A stretch of 64,000 nt of DNA from Eubacteriales bacterium (GCA_030524135.1 JAUNHA010000001.1:20814-84813), one strand, 5' to 3'; positions 1-9,630 are shown, counted from the stretch's first letter. Program-made: numbers and translations. Notes: generated by a model from the letters alone, not told the origin.

Positions 1-1192
1 TGCCGTCAAAATCAACGCCGCTCATGCGCGTCTTTGCCGTAAAGGGAACGAAGACGACATGTTTGTCTGATAACTGTCTGCCGCGGATCCCGTATTTTTC
101 CTTTGCCAGAATGACGACGCTTCTGCCTTCCGGAGTCTCATCTGCAAGTGAGGAGAGCTGCGCCGCATCCGCAAGCGCTTCCTCGCTTGTTCCGTCAACC
201 GGGATAAAAGCATGTGCCTGACGGTTTCCGAGTGTGATCGTACCGGTTTTGTCCAGCATCAGAATGTCAACGTCTCCGGCTGCCTCTATCGCGCGGCCGC
301 TCATGGCAAGTACGTTTGCCTGGTTAAGACGGGACATACCCGCGATACCGATCGCTGAAAGCAGCGCGCCGATCGTCGTAGGCGCAAGGCAGACCAGCAG
401 CGCGACAAGAGTCGTTATGGAGGTCGGATTCTCTATCCCTGCCTGGCGTGCCGAGAATACGGAATAAGTGTAAAGCGACATCGTAACGAGGATAAAGATA
501 ATGGAAAGCGCTACGAGAAATATCTGCAGAGCGATCTCATTTGGTGTCTTCTTTCTTGCAGCGCCCTCTACCATGGCGATCATTTTGTCGAGGAAGCTTT
601 TTCCGGCTTCACTTGTGATCTGAACCACGATCTGATCGGAGAGCACGGTGGTGCCTCCGGTTACGGCGCTTCTGTCTCCGCCGGCTTCCCGGATCACGGG
701 AGCCGATTCACCGGTGATCGCGCTTTCATCCACAGAGGCGGCACCTTCGATTACTTCTCCGTCTCCGGGGATTTGTTCGCCGGCACTTACAATGACAATG
801 TCTCCCTTTTTCAGTGTGGAAGAGGAGACTGCCTCAATCTGGTCTTTTTTGTCCGCAGACGGGATTTTGTGTGCTTCAACGTCTTTTTTTGAAGCCCTCA
901 GGGAATCTGCCTGTGCCTTTCCCCGTCCTTCTGCAATTGCCTCCGCAAAGTTGGCGAAGACGCAGGTGAACCACAGGATAATTGCGATTGCAAAGGTATA
1001 TCCGCTGGGTGCATCCCTGAAGCCGAATAATGAAATAACCCAGAGCCCGCTTGTCAATATCGCTGAAATATATACAAGAAGCATAACGGGATTTTGAAGC
1101 TGTGTTTTTGGATTCAGTTTCAGAAACGAATCCTTTATGGCTCTGCCAAGCATTTTATGATCGGCAAAAGCGCCTGAATTTGTTCGTGACAT
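1..1192 (-). CDS. kdpB: Potassium-transporting P-type ATPase subunit B KdpB (partial, C-terminus beyond window)
   Basis: KdpB is the catalytic subunit of the high-affinity K+ pump KdpFABC in the cytoplasmic membrane; it hydrolyses ATP through an aspartyl-phosphate. About 397 N-terminal residues are present, where the family usually has about 690. The P-type signature DKTGT is visible, with the phosphorylated Asp near residue 314, and the actuator-domain motif TGES lies further N-terminal. The start is the ATG at 1190-1192, with an AAGGAGG ribosome binding site at 1204-1210. It lies 30 bases downstream of kdpA in the same operon. The gene runs off the left edge, so kdpC and any kdpDE genes cannot be seen. 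Family identity is very secure. Confidence 0.97.
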   Translation of the reverse strand, partial: MSRTNSGAFADHKMLGRAIKDSFLKLNPKTQLQNPVMLLVYISAILTSGLWVISLFGFRDAPSGYTFAIAIILWFTCVFANFAEAIAEGRGKAQADSLRASKKDVEAHKIPSADKKDQIEAVSSSTLKKGDIVIVSAGEQIPGDGEVIEGAASVDESAITGESAPVIREAGGDRSAVTGGTTVLSDQIVVQITSEAGKSFLDKMIAMVEGAARKKTPNEIALQIFLVALSIIFILVTMSLYTYSVFSARQAGIENPTSITTLVALLVCLAPTTIGALLSAIGIAGMSRLNQANVLAMSGRAIEAAGDVDILMLDKTGTITLGNRQAHAFIPVDGTSEEALADAAQLSSLADETPEGRSVVILAKEKYGIRGRQLSDKHVVFVPFTAKTRMSGVDFDG

Positions 1193-1222
1193 ATAAATTA
1201 ATGCCTCCTTATCGTACATTCC

Positions 1223-3037
1223 TTACATCATATTCTGAAAGAATTCTGCAAGCGGACCAAGCGCAAGCGCCGGGAAGAAGCTGAGAGCGCCTACGAGCAA
1301 TACAATGAATATCAGTAAGAATACGAACATTGCATTGGTCGTGGAGAGCGTGCCTGCCGTAGCGGCGATCTTCTTTTTGCCTGCAAGATTTCCCGCGATT
1401 GCGAGCGTTCCGATGACCGGCAAAAAGCGTGCAAAAAGCATAACAAGTCCGAGTGAAAGGTTCAGGAACACCGTGTTTCCGTTAAATCCTGCAAATGCAG
1501 AGCCATTATTTCCGCCGCAGGAAGAGTAAGCATAGAGCATTTCTGAAAATCCATGCGCACCTGCGTTTTTCAGGCTGTCATCAATACCCGGCCATACAGC
1601 CGCGATACCGCTGCCGACAAGAATTGCGGCAGGAGTAGCAAGACAGACGAGAACAGCCCACTTCATTTCATAAGGCTCGATCTTCTTGCCGAGGAATTCA
1701 GGGGTCCTTCCGACCATCAGTCCGGCGATAAATACGGTCAGTATTGCAAATGCAAGCATTCCGTACAGACCGCAGCCGACACCTCCGAATACCACTTCGC
1801 CGAGCTGCATCAAAAGCATCATTGCCATGCCGCCGAGAGGCGTGTAGCTGTCATGCATGGAATTGACCGAACCGTTGGAAGCTGCAGTTGTAAACGCGCC
1901 CCATACGGCAGAAGAAGCAATTCCGAAACGGCTTTCCTTTCCTTCCATATTGCCGCCTGCCTGATTCAATTCGGAAATGTCAACATTCCCGTTTTGCGCA
2001 AGCTGCGGTGTGGCAAGCTGTTCATTGACAGCAATGACCGAAAGTGCGATCACAAGGCAGATGAACATTGCGGCAAAAATCGCGGTTCCCTGCTTTTTGT
2101 TTCCGACCGCTTTTCCGAATGTAAAGCAGAGTGCGGCAGGAATCAGCAGGATTGAAATAACCTCGATCAGATTGGTAAAAGCATTTGGATTTTCCAACGG
2201 GTGAGCGGAGTTAACACCAAAGAAGCCGCCGCCGTTTGTACCACTTTGTTTAATTGCAACCTGGCTTGCTGCAGGGCCCATCGGAACAAACTGTTCCGTG
2301 ACGATTTCGGCACCCTCTGCCGGCTTTCCGTCTACGGTAACAGTTCCCGTTTCCTGGTCGATCTGCGCATTTTCCAGGATATCTCCATCCGCGCTGACTG
2401 CGACCGGCTCAAGAAGAGAGACCGTCTGTCCGCTCTGCAGATTTTGTACAACGCCGTTTCCGGCAAGGAGCAGGGCGATTACGATATTAAGCGGAAGCAG
2501 GATATGAATAACGATCCTCGTAAGATCCACCCAGAAATTTCCAAGCTGATCTGATTTTACCCGGACAAGTCCTCTGATCAGAGCAAACAGGACGGCAATT
2601 CCCGTTGCAGCGGAAACAAAGTTCTGCACTGTAAGTCCGAGTGCCTGAGAAAAGTAGCTCAGCGTGGATTCTCCGCTGTACGCCTGCCAGTTCGTATTTG
2701 TTATAAAGCTGGCCGCCGTATTAAATGCCAGATCCCACTTTACAGCGGGCAGTCCGTCCGGATTGCCCGGAAGGAAAGACTGGAACAGCTGGATCAGAGT
2801 TAAAGCCACAAGCCCGATGCCTGAGAAAACAAGGACTGAAACAGCGTATTTTTTCCAGTTCATCTGTTCTTCCTTATTTACACCTGAAATCTTATATACA
2901 AAATTTTCACAGGGCGTAAGAACAAAGGATAAAAATGTTTTTTTGCCGGTCATTACCCGGTTAATGTACATTCCGAGCGGAACAGCCAGGATGACAAGAA
3001 TGGCAAGGTATAATATATATTGAAAAACAGCATTCAT
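1223..3037 (-). CDS. kdpA: Potassium-transporting ATPase subunit A KdpA
   Basis: KdpA is the K+-selective channel-like subunit of the KdpFABC pump, related to the Trk/Ktr/HKT superfamily. The 604-residue protein is of normal or slightly long length and has about ten membrane segments. The selectivity-filter-type loops are visible, for example the stretch with TNGGGFFGVNSAHP and the later SSCGGNNGSAF. A soluble insertion at about residues 200-265 makes it slightly longer than the E. coli protein. Its ATG overlaps the stop codon of kdpF (ATGA), indicating translational coupling, and kdpB follows after 30 bases. Function is assigned by family; KdpA carries K+ in the assembled complex. Confidence 0.97.
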   Translation of the reverse strand: MNAVFQYILYLAILVILAVPLGMYINRVMTGKKTFLSFVLTPCENFVYKISGVNKEEQMNWKKYAVSVLVFSGIGLVALTLIQLFQSFLPGNPDGLPAVKWDLAFNTAASFITNTNWQAYSGESTLSYFSQALGLTVQNFVSAATGIAVLFALIRGLVRVKSDQLGNFWVDLTRIVIHILLPLNIVIALLLAGNGVVQNLQSGQTVSLLEPVAVSADGDILENAQIDQETGTVTVDGKPAEGAEIVTEQFVPMGPAASQVAIKQSGTNGGGFFGVNSAHPLENPNAFTNLIEVISILLIPAALCFTFGKAVGNKKQGTAIFAAMFICLVIALSVIAVNEQLATPQLAQNGNVDISELNQAGGNMEGKESRFGIASSAVWGAFTTAASNGSVNSMHDSYTPLGGMAMMLLMQLGEVVFGGVGCGLYGMLAFAILTVFIAGLMVGRTPEFLGKKIEPYEMKWAVLVCLATPAAILVGSGIAAVWPGIDDSLKNAGAHGFSEMLYAYSSCGGNNGSAFAGFNGNTVFLNLSLGLVMLFARFLPVIGTLAIAGNLAGKKKIAATAGTLSTTNAMFVFLLIFIVLLVGALSFFPALALGPLAEFFQNMM

Positions 3038-3126
3038 GATTGTTCATCCCCTTTCATGAGAATATAAACATAATAAATCAATAGCGCGGTCGCGCATAAA
3101 CCGATGATACCGATCACAATATTCAT
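3034..3126 (-). CDS. kdpF: Small membrane subunit KdpF
   Basis: A 30-residue peptide begins at the ATG at 3124-3126, five bases after an AGGAGGAATTTT ribosome binding region, and ends with a TGA that overlaps the kdpA start. It is almost entirely one hydrophobic helix (MNIVIGIIGL... followed by a short KGDEQS tail). Size, composition and position immediately before kdpA match KdpF, the single-helix subunit that stabilises the Kdp complex in the membrane. It is too short for most gene finders. Sequence conservation in KdpF is low, so the call rests mainly on position and topology. Confidence 0.88.
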   Translation of the reverse strand: MNIVIGIIGLCATALLIYYVYILMKGDEQS

Positions 3127-3152
3127 GTAAAATTCCTCCTTTTTCGCGTTTG

Positions 3153-3217
3153 ATTTTACTGCCGGGGAAATTAAAACGGGATTAATGACGCGGCTCAGAC
3201 ATTAAGATTGTATAAAG
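3153..3217 (-). promoter_or_regulatory. Candidate kdp promoter with KdpE-like box
   Basis: Read on the minus strand, a TAAAAT -10-like element lies at 3158-3153 without a good -35. About 40-55 bases further upstream is TTTATACAATCTTAATG (around 3217-3201). This T/A-rich box resembles the KdpE operator described upstream of enterobacterial kdpFABC, and a weak -35 is what an activator-dependent promoter would have. The match is by eye and only partial. Confidence 0.4.
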
Positions 3218-3319
3218 ATTTGCTTATGCAAAGAGGAAAACTGCCGGACAGACCGGACGGGGGCATGTAAAAATGCTGATTATGCGTATGAGGCATTATT
3301 TCCAATGTGGCGCAGGTAT

Positions 3320-3348
3320 TTTACATTTTCCGGCAGAAGCAGTATGAT
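3320..3348 (+). promoter_or_regulatory. Vegetative promoter for the CMD/cupin genes
   Basis: TTTACA (3320-3325) and TATGAT (3343-3348) are separated by exactly 17 bases, close to the sigma-A consensus. It lies about 90 bases before the ATG at 3440. Confidence 0.65.
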
Positions 3349-3439
3349 TAAAAGCAGAAAACAGGAACACAAAAGAACTGGAACAGAGCGATATGGCAAA
3401 GAACATATTTTTCTGGGAGAGTAATCTGGGGAGATTAAA

Positions 3440-4126
3440 ATGAAGAAGAGCTTATATGAAACAGATCCGGAATTTATGGAGCGGTTTGATCTTTTCACTG
3501 CGGATGTCATTCAGGAAAAAGGACAGGAACTCGAGGAGAAGACGAGATATATGGCTGTCCTTGCAGCACTTCTTGGCTGTCAGGGATGTGATGCGTTCAG
3601 AGAGGTGCTCACTGATGCGCTGAAAGCAAAAGGCGGCATCACGCCGGTGGAAGCGAGGGAGATCGTATATCAGGCGGTGGATTACCTTGGCTATGGCAGG
3701 GTGCGGACGTTTTTTGATATTATGAATGAGGTGTTTACGGAACAGGCAGTTGCGCTTCCGCTTCCGGCGCAGGCGACGACCACGAAGGAAAACCGGCTCG
3801 AAAAGGGTGCAGAGGCGCAGACCGTGATTTTTGGCGAACATATGAAAGAGGCCTGGAAGAAGGGGCATATCAATCGCTGGCTTGCGGAAAACTGCTTTGG
3901 GGATTATTATACCAGAAAGGGGCTTGATCTTGCTCAGCGTGAGATGATCACATTCTGCTTCCTGGCTGCGCAGGGCGGATGCGAACCGCAGCTTACGGCG
4001 CACGCAAAGGGAAATATCAATATGGGAAATGATAAGGCGTTCCTTTTGCGTGTCATTTCACAGTGCCTTCCGTACATCGGATATCCGAGAAGTCTGAATG
4101 CGGTCAACTGCGTAAACAACGCATAA
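3440..4126 (+). CDS. Carboxymuconolactone decarboxylase / AhpD-like family protein, two domains
   Basis: The 228-residue protein contains two consecutive CMD/AhpD-like helical domains. The first is at about residues 35-110 and carries a CxxC pair (Cys47, Cys50, GCQGC), as in peroxidase-active AhpD-like members. The second, at about 140-220, has FLAAQGGCEPQLTAHAKG, typical of the CMD fold, but only a single Cys. Proteins of this kind act as gamma-carboxymuconolactone decarboxylases or thiol-dependent peroxidases; many anaerobe members are uncharacterised and sit beside a cupin gene, as here. The start has the RBS GGGGAG. The substrate cannot be read from the sequence; a redox or small-molecule detoxification role is an inference. 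Confidence 0.85.
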   Translation: MKKSLYETDPEFMERFDLFTADVIQEKGQELEEKTRYMAVLAALLGCQGCDAFREVLTDALKAKGGITPVEAREIVYQAVDYLGYGRVRTFFDIMNEVFTEQAVALPLPAQATTTKENRLEKGAEAQTVIFGEHMKEAWKKGHINRWLAENCFGDYYTRKGLDLAQREMITFCFLAAQGGCEPQLTAHAKGNINMGNDKAFLLRVISQCLPYIGYPRSLNAVNCVNNA

Positions 4127-4185
4127 GCACCGGAACAGGCTGAAGGCACAGAAGCAATGAATTTAAGGACTGAAGAGGAGAGATT

Positions 4186-4626
4186 ATGAAGATTATAAAT
4201 AAAGAAGAGTTTGATAAAGTAAACATGTTCGGCACGGGGATGCCGAATGAGGCATATGCGAAATATTTTGACGGAGATTCTTTTTTGAATCCCCTGACAG
4301 AGGCGGGGAAATCGCCGCTTTATCTTGCAAATGTAACCTTTGAACCGGGATGCCGCAATCACTGGCATATTCATCACGCTGATAAAGGAGGCGGACAGAT
4401 CCTGATCTGCACGGCAGGAGAAGGCTGGTATCAGGAGGAGGGAAAAGCTGCAGTTGAGCTTCTTCCCGGAAGCATTGTTGTGATACCTGAAGGGGTGAAG
4501 CACTGGCACGGAGCAAAAAAAGACAGCTGGTTCTCCCATATTTCTCTTGAGGTTCCGGGTGAGAACTGTTCAAATGAGTGGCTTGAAGCAGTTTCCGGGG
4601 AGGATTACGACGCACTCGGAAAATAA
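4186..4626 (+). CDS. Cupin-domain protein
   Basis: This 146-residue protein is a single small beta-barrel cupin. Motif 1 has the metal ligands His59, His61 or His63, and Gln71 in HWHIHH...GGGQ; motif 2 has PEGVKHWH with His106 and His108. Such proteins bind a divalent metal. The pairing with the CMD-family gene 60 bases upstream is common in Clostridia and related bacteria, where both are often co-annotated as a detoxification or aromatic-compound module, but the reaction is unknown. The RBS GAGGAGAG precedes the ATG. Confidence 0.88.
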   Translation: MKIINKEEFDKVNMFGTGMPNEAYAKYFDGDSFLNPLTEAGKSPLYLANVTFEPGCRNHWHIHHADKGGGQILICTAGEGWYQEEGKAAVELLPGSIVVIPEGVKHWHGAKKDSWFSHISLEVPGENCSNEWLEAVSGEDYDALGK

Positions 4627-4650
4627 AAGCGGCATTTGAAAGACGGGCGT

Positions 4651-6042
4651 ATGGAAACAGAGAAAAAAGAGAGCAGTACGCGGACAAACGATTTTTCGCA
4701 GGGCAGCATCATTGGAAATATCCTGAAGCTTGCCCTGCCGATGACGCTTGCACAGCTCATAAACGTTTTATACAACATCGTAGACAGAATATACATCGGC
4801 ATGATACCGGAGGAGGCAACGCTTTCTCTGACAGGGCTCGGGCTCTGTCTGCCGATTATTTCTATTGTAATCGCTTTTGCCAATTTGTTCGGGATGGGCG
4901 GCGCACCGCTCTGCTCGATCGAGCGGGGGAAGGGAAATATAGCAGAGGCTGAGGCAATCATGGGAAACTCGTTTGTCATGCTTGTCCTGACGGGTATCGT
5001 TCTTACAGCTGCGGGACTGATCTTCCGCATTCCCATGCTGTATTTATTTGGCGCGAGCGATGCCACTATTTCCTATGCAGATCAATATATTACGATTTAT
5101 CTGCTTGGAAATGTCTTCGTGATGATCGGGCTTGGGATGAACAGCTTCATTAATTCACAGGGCTTTGGAACAACGGGCATGATGACTGTGCTGCTCGGAG
5201 CTGTGGCTAATATTCTGCTCGATCCGCTGTTCATTTTTGGCTTTCATATGGGAATTCGGGGCGCAGCGCTTGCCACGATCCTGTCGCAGCTTTTATCTGC
5301 CCTATGGATCACATGCTTTCTGACAGGAAAACGGGCGCTTCTTAAATTAAGAATCAGCTCCATGAGACTGTCGGCAGGACGCATTTTCCGGATAGCGGGG
5401 CTCGGTCTTTCCGGTTTCACCATGTCCATCACCAACAGTCTGGTTCAGATCATGTACAATTCCATGCTGCAGCGCTACGGCGGAGACCTCTATGTAGGAA
5501 TCATGACCGTAATCAACTCCGTGCGGGAAGTGATCCAGATGCCTGCCATGGGCCTTACAAACAGTGCGCAGCCCGTGATCGGATTTAATTACGGGGCAGG
5601 AAAGTACGGCAGAGTAAAAAAGGCGATCATATTCATGTCAGCGGCATGTATTACATATACGGCGGTGATCTGGATGATCGTGCATGGTTTTCCGGAGGCA
5701 TTTATCCGTATCTTTAACCGGGAGGGAGATCTGGTTGCGGCGGGCATACCCGCAATGCGGATCTACTTTTTCGGTTTCTTTATGATGTCGCTTCAGTTTG
5801 CCGGACAGGCAGTCTTTACAGGTCTTGGAAAATCCCGGCAGGCGGTATTTTTCTCGATTTTCCGAAAGGTCATTATCGTCGTTCCTCTGATCGTATTGCT
5901 GCCGGGCGTTATGGGGCTTGGAACGGCCGGCATTCTGATGGCGGAACCGGTATCCAATTTTATAGGCGGAACTGCCTGTTTCGTCACGATGCTCATACTT
6001 GTATGGCCGGAGCTTGGACAAGAGGCTGTGAAAGGATCGTAG
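4651..6042 (+). CDS. MATE family efflux transporter
   Basis: A polytopic membrane protein of 463 residues with about 12 transmembrane helices arranged as two homologous bundles. The N-terminal pattern (GSIIGNILKLALPMTLAQLIN) and the GFNYGAGKYGR loop in the second half are typical of MATE multidrug/sodium antiporters. The function is export of cationic organic compounds in exchange for Na+ or H+. I chose the ATG at 4651; an in-frame TTG at 4636 would add five residues, and neither has a strong ribosome binding site. It follows the cupin by only 24 bases and may be co-transcribed. The exported substrate is unknown. Confidence 0.92.
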   Translation: METEKKESSTRTNDFSQGSIIGNILKLALPMTLAQLINVLYNIVDRIYIGMIPEEATLSLTGLGLCLPIISIVIAFANLFGMGGAPLCSIERGKGNIAEAEAIMGNSFVMLVLTGIVLTAAGLIFRIPMLYLFGASDATISYADQYITIYLLGNVFVMIGLGMNSFINSQGFGTTGMMTVLLGAVANILLDPLFIFGFHMGIRGAALATILSQLLSALWITCFLTGKRALLKLRISSMRLSAGRIFRIAGLGLSGFTMSITNSLVQIMYNSMLQRYGGDLYVGIMTVINSVREVIQMPAMGLTNSAQPVIGFNYGAGKYGRVKKAIIFMSAACITYTAVIWMIVHGFPEAFIRIFNREGDLVAAGIPAMRIYFFGFFMMSLQFAGQAVFTGLGKSRQAVFFSIFRKVIIVVPLIVLLPGVMGLGTAGILMAEPVSNFIGGTACFVTMLILVWPELGQEAVKGS

Positions 6043-6129
6043 CGGGTGTGATGTCCGGTCTTTTATAAGACTAAATCTCTCAAAAACGTTTCGAGCTATA
6101 TAGGGTTAATGCATAACAGAATACAATAT

Positions 6130-6167
6130 AAAAAAGACTGCCGCACCGATTTCTCAGTGCGGCAGTC
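6130..6167 (-). terminator. Intrinsic terminator of the surface-protein gene
   Basis: A perfect 11-bp stem, GACTGCCGCAC (6136-6146) with GTGCGGCAGTC (6157-6167), is followed on the minus strand by TTTTTT. It lies about 30 bases past the stop codon of the minus-strand gene. Confidence 0.9.
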
Positions 6168-6198
6168 CGATTCATGACAGATTTTTTTATTCAGTTGA

Positions 6199-9100
6199 TC
6201 AGCCGGTATAATTGTAGGTCAGAACACCATTCTGATATCGCAGAGCAACGACTTTGGAATCGTTTGTCAGAAGCTCGTAAGTAAGCGTTCCGTTCAGTCC
6301 ATAATGCTGATATCTCTGGTATCTGAGTTGTGCGAGTTGCTGAATTGTTCCGGCGAGACGGTTCCAGGAATTGATCAGGTCTGTTGCCGCGGAGGAAGAG
6401 TAGGCACCGCTCTTTACCCAGTTGATCGTATCCAGCATCTTTTGTTCAAGGCGGCCATTTCTGTCCCAGGTCTGAATGGTGACATTATTGTTTCCATCGC
6501 GGTTTATGGTTGCATCATAATTAGAGGAAGCAAGTCCATTCAGAAATTCAGCTTTAAAGCTTTCATAATCGCCTGCAGGCTGCGTTTGCTGCTGTATCTG
6601 CACAGTACCGTTTACAACCCATTCACCGGCTTCGTTGACGGTATAGCCGTCAGGTGTTGTGGTGTTTTTAAACAGTGCACCATAAGGAAGTCCGTTTTGA
6701 CCGGATACCGGATTGAAGTAGTAGCATTTTCCATTGATCCATTTCCATCCGGCATACATGTAACCGAAGCTGTCATCATGCGTATCGTGCAGATAATAGG
6801 TGTTGCCGTCCTTATCCGTGTACCAGCCGTGATCCAGATAACCTGATGGGTTGAAATGATACCACTGCTTTGCATTGTTCCATTCGCACTCATACCAGGC
6901 ATCCGCAGGATAGCCGCCGTCGGGCGTTTCAAACCACCAGCCCGTAGCATCCTGCTTCCAGGTGCCGTTTGTACCAGCCTGCGCAGGTCCGCTTGCTGAA
7001 GAACCGCCGGATACACTGCCGGGACCGCCTCCGGAGCTGCCTGCGCCGCCGCCACCGCCGGAACTGGAACCGCCGCCACCTCCGCCACCGCCGGAGCCGG
7101 AGCTGGAGCTGGAAGAGGAAACTGATACACGAAGCGTATAATCTTTGGAAGTATATCCATCTTCAGCGATTACTGTGAAGGTCCAGGTTCTGCCTTCATT
7201 TTCGGTCTTAAGATTTGTGACTTTTGCATTGTTTTTTGTATTGATCGTTATATCAGAAGGATCATCCGTGATGTAAGAGCCGCGCGGCAGCGTTACCCGG
7301 ATTGTGCTTCCGCTGATGCTGCCGCGGGTATCATCCACATAAACGCTTCGCAGACCAGTGTCACTGGAGAGACCTTCTTTTGACCAGATTGCTTTCAGGG
7401 TCATGGAAGTTTTGACAACATCTTTTTTGAAATCCCACATTTTGCTTGGATTATACTGCCAGCCAACCAGTTTGTAACCGGGGCGGCTGACACCTGTCGG
7501 CTTATTCAGCAGATAACCAACACGGGTATGATCAGTAGCAAGTTTGCTCGGGAAACCTCCGTTTGCATCATAGTGAACGTCTACGTACTCAACGTTGACA
7601 CGATCAAATAATTTCATATTGCTGTATGTTTCAGGACTTGCAGAAATTCTTTTGGTTTTGTCATTCAGATCAGGAATAGCGCTTACGCTGAATGCAAAGC
7701 CGGTCAGTGTACTGTCAATGTCAAACTTATAATTCGAAGTATATTTGTTGTTAATGGTGATCTCTTTTATAACCTTACTGCCAATGCCACCTGGACTAGA
7801 GGCATAATATAACCGGAGAATATAACCGGATGCTTCATTTACGGTCCTCCAGTATGCCGTTCCTGTAGCTGATCCCCATCGTATATTTTGCGGCGAAGGA
7901 AGATAAGTAATTGGATCGCCTTTGCTTTCAGGCCCGGCTTCACCGTTTTGATCGAGTGCTCTGATGCCGAAGATATATTTGACAGAGGTATCCTGGATCG
8001 GGAAATTATAAAATGTGGTCGATGCATCAACCGTTACAGCCTGACCTTCTTTTTCTCCATTTTCCTTGTAGAGCTGCAGGCGGTATCCGGAAGTACCTTC
8101 TACTGGATCCCATTTGAAACTCCCGCAATAATCGCGGGCATAATAGGATTTTGGCGCTTCGATGATAAGCTGCCAGTCAGGAGATATCGTCATATCTGAA
8201 GTAACGGGATCGTCAAAATCCCAGTATTCTTTACGACCATAGATTAGCCATCCGTTAAGCTTATAACCATCTTTTGGTGCAAGCTCGGGAGGCGTGATTC
8301 GCTCACCGCTTTTCACCTCTATCAGTTTATATTTTGCAGAAGGATGCATAGTATCCAGATATATGGTAACTTTGAATGATTCAGCATTTGGACGGTCAAA
8401 AGTTTTTGCATCGCTTCTTACAAAATCTGACACAGAGCCATCAGAACCTAGAGCGCGAACCTCGAAATCATATTTTGTTATACTGCTATTGATCGTAAAC
8501 TGGTAAGATGTTTCAGTCGTTTTAATCAGATTCGTTTGCTCAGTATGTCCGCTGGGACCACTGATGCTAAAGAGTTTTACTTCATATCCGGAAGATCCTT
8601 CTACAGCATCCCAGGCAGCAAGTCCTACTTCCGTGTCATCCCATTTTGCATTTTCCGGAGCAGGAAGTACCGTTGCCTTTAAGAGAGAAAGTCTTTGCAT
8701 TTCCTTCAAGGCTTTCTGTACGGCATGATACTTTGTCAGATCAAGTCGTGCCTGATCTTCCGGACTCAGTTCAGCGATCATATCCGTGATCATATCGAGC
8801 TGTTCTGATACGGTATCCGCATTTTCCTCAGAAATGCTGTCCGCATCCGGAAGCGCATTGATCATATCCTGAAGTTCATAGATTTCGCTCAGAAAAGAAT
8901 CTTCGGTGGGAGAGGGAACCTCATCTTTGTTTACGATGTCTTCCTGAGAGACATTGTTATCCGGAAGCACTGTTTCATTTGAATTTAATTCATCGTCTGT
9001 TTTTTCATTTTCATTCGGTTCAGCTGCTTCGCCATTTTCATCTTCTCCGGGAATCTGAGTTTCATTTTTATTCTCCGGCGTTTCGTTTTCCGCACCTGTA

Positions 9101-9300
9101 TTGTCCTGCTCCGTTTCGTTCTCATTCCGGTCTGCCTCAGATGAGGTTGAACGCGCTAAATTCCTGTCATCTGAATATTCGGTTTCAGTGTCCGCATACG
9201 CAGTGATCGCTCCTGTAATTGACGGAAGCGGAGAAAGAGAGAGGATTAAAGCGGCGGTCAGAAAAATACTCAGGCAGCGTTTACTGTTCTTTTTTTCCAT
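6199..9300 (-). CDS. Large secreted mosaic surface protein (FN3-like, InlB-type, cell-wall-binding repeats)
   Basis: The 1033-residue protein starts with a signal peptide (about residues 1-37, ending near AYA). Then come an acidic Asn/Glu/Asp-rich spacer (about 40-130), a helical segment (about 135-210), FN3-like modules (about 215-305 and 390-570), and two InlB/Listeria-Bacteroides-type repeats of the form YDANGG...GYKLVGW...W (about 310-385 and 575-645). A cadherin-like beta sandwich (about 650-730), a Ser/Gly linker (about 733-775) and glucan/choline-binding-type repeats rich in GW, WYHFN and CYYFNP (about 780-905) follow. The C-terminal 120 residues match nothing I know. No LPxTG motif is present, so wall attachment is probably non-covalent through the aromatic repeats. 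A role in adhesion is inference. The start has the RBS AAAGGAC. Confidence 0.82.
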   Translation of the reverse strand: MEKKNSKRCLSIFLTAALILSLSPLPSITGAITAYADTETEYSDDRNLARSTSSEADRNENETEQDNTGAENETPENKNETQIPGEDENGEAAEPNENEKTDDELNSNETVLPDNNVSQEDIVNKDEVPSPTEDSFLSEIYELQDMINALPDADSISEENADTVSEQLDMITDMIAELSPEDQARLDLTKYHAVQKALKEMQRLSLLKATVLPAPENAKWDDTEVGLAAWDAVEGSSGYEVKLFSISGPSGHTEQTNLIKTTETSYQFTINSSITKYDFEVRALGSDGSVSDFVRSDAKTFDRPNAESFKVTIYLDTMHPSAKYKLIEVKSGERITPPELAPKDGYKLNGWLIYGRKEYWDFDDPVTSDMTISPDWQLIIEAPKSYYARDYCGSFKWDPVEGTSGYRLQLYKENGEKEGQAVTVDASTTFYNFPIQDTSVKYIFGIRALDQNGEAGPESKGDPITYLPSPQNIRWGSATGTAYWRTVNEASGYILRLYYASSPGGIGSKVIKEITINNKYTSNYKFDIDSTLTGFAFSVSAIPDLNDKTKRISASPETYSNMKLFDRVNVEYVDVHYDANGGFPSKLATDHTRVGYLLNKPTGVSRPGYKLVGWQYNPSKMWDFKKDVVKTSMTLKAIWSKEGLSSDTGLRSVYVDDTRGSISGSTIRVTLPRGSYITDDPSDITINTKNNAKVTNLKTENEGRTWTFTVIAEDGYTSKDYTLRVSVSSSSSSSGSGGGGGGGGSSSGGGGGAGSSGGGPGSVSGGSSASGPAQAGTNGTWKQDATGWWFETPDGGYPADAWYECEWNNAKQWYHFNPSGYLDHGWYTDKDGNTYYLHDTHDDSFGYMYAGWKWINGKCYYFNPVSGQNGLPYGALFKNTTTPDGYTVNEAGEWVVNGTVQIQQQTQPAGDYESFKAEFLNGLASSNYDATINRDGNNNVTIQTWDRNGRLEQKMLDTINWVKSGAYSSSAATDLINSWNRLAGTIQQLAQLRYQRYQHYGLNGTLTYELLTNDSKVVALRYQNGVLTYNYTG

Positions 9301-9500
9301 AACTTTTGTCCTTTCTTTTTACTGGTTTCCTGGTGAAGTAACATGTTTGTCCAAACCGGACGGCAGCACAAGCGCTCTCCGGTACATCTCAGCTCCTTTC
9401 CTGGACTGTGTTCTTTCTGTGTTCATTTTATGAAGAAAAATCAGTAAAAACAATGCGCCGGCTGCATAGTGTTGGCCTGTTATTGTGCAAAAATGGCAAT

Positions 9501-9530
9501 AAAAAACCGCCGGAAAATCCGACGGGTTTT
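9501..9530 (-). terminator. Terminator after tRNA-Pro(GGG)
   Basis: On the minus strand, AAAACC...CCGG-type arms with the TCCG/CGGA core fold into a hairpin that runs into TTTTTT. It lies about 30 bases past the tRNA 3' end and separates the tRNA from the surface-protein gene. Confidence 0.7.
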
Positions 9531-9556
9531 ATATAAAGGAAAAAAAGCATAAAAAA

Positions 9557-9630
9557 TCGGGGCAACAAGATTCGAACTTGCGACCTCACGGCCCCCAGCC
9601 GTGCGCTCTACCAAACTGAGCCATGCCCCG
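9557..9630 (-). tRNA. tRNA-Pro (anticodon GGG)
   Basis: The 74-base cloverleaf has the acceptor stem CGGGGCA/TGCCCCG with discriminator A, a D arm with GGCTCAGTTTGGTAGAGC, an anticodon arm CACGG-CTGGGGG-CCGTG (anticodon GGG) and a T arm with GTTCGAATC. No CCA is encoded. It is highly similar in the D and T arms to the tRNA-Pro(CGG) at 53466. Confidence 0.96.

Larger units (their letters stand above)
3127..3439. other. Divergent intergenic region between kdpF and the CMD-family gene
   Basis: This 313-base gap holds the candidate kdp control region on its left side and a good vegetative promoter for the rightward genes at 3320-3348. I see no further gene; a 76-codon minus-strand reading frame across 3280-3510 overlaps the CMD gene start and has no protein-like features. 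Confidence 0.6.
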
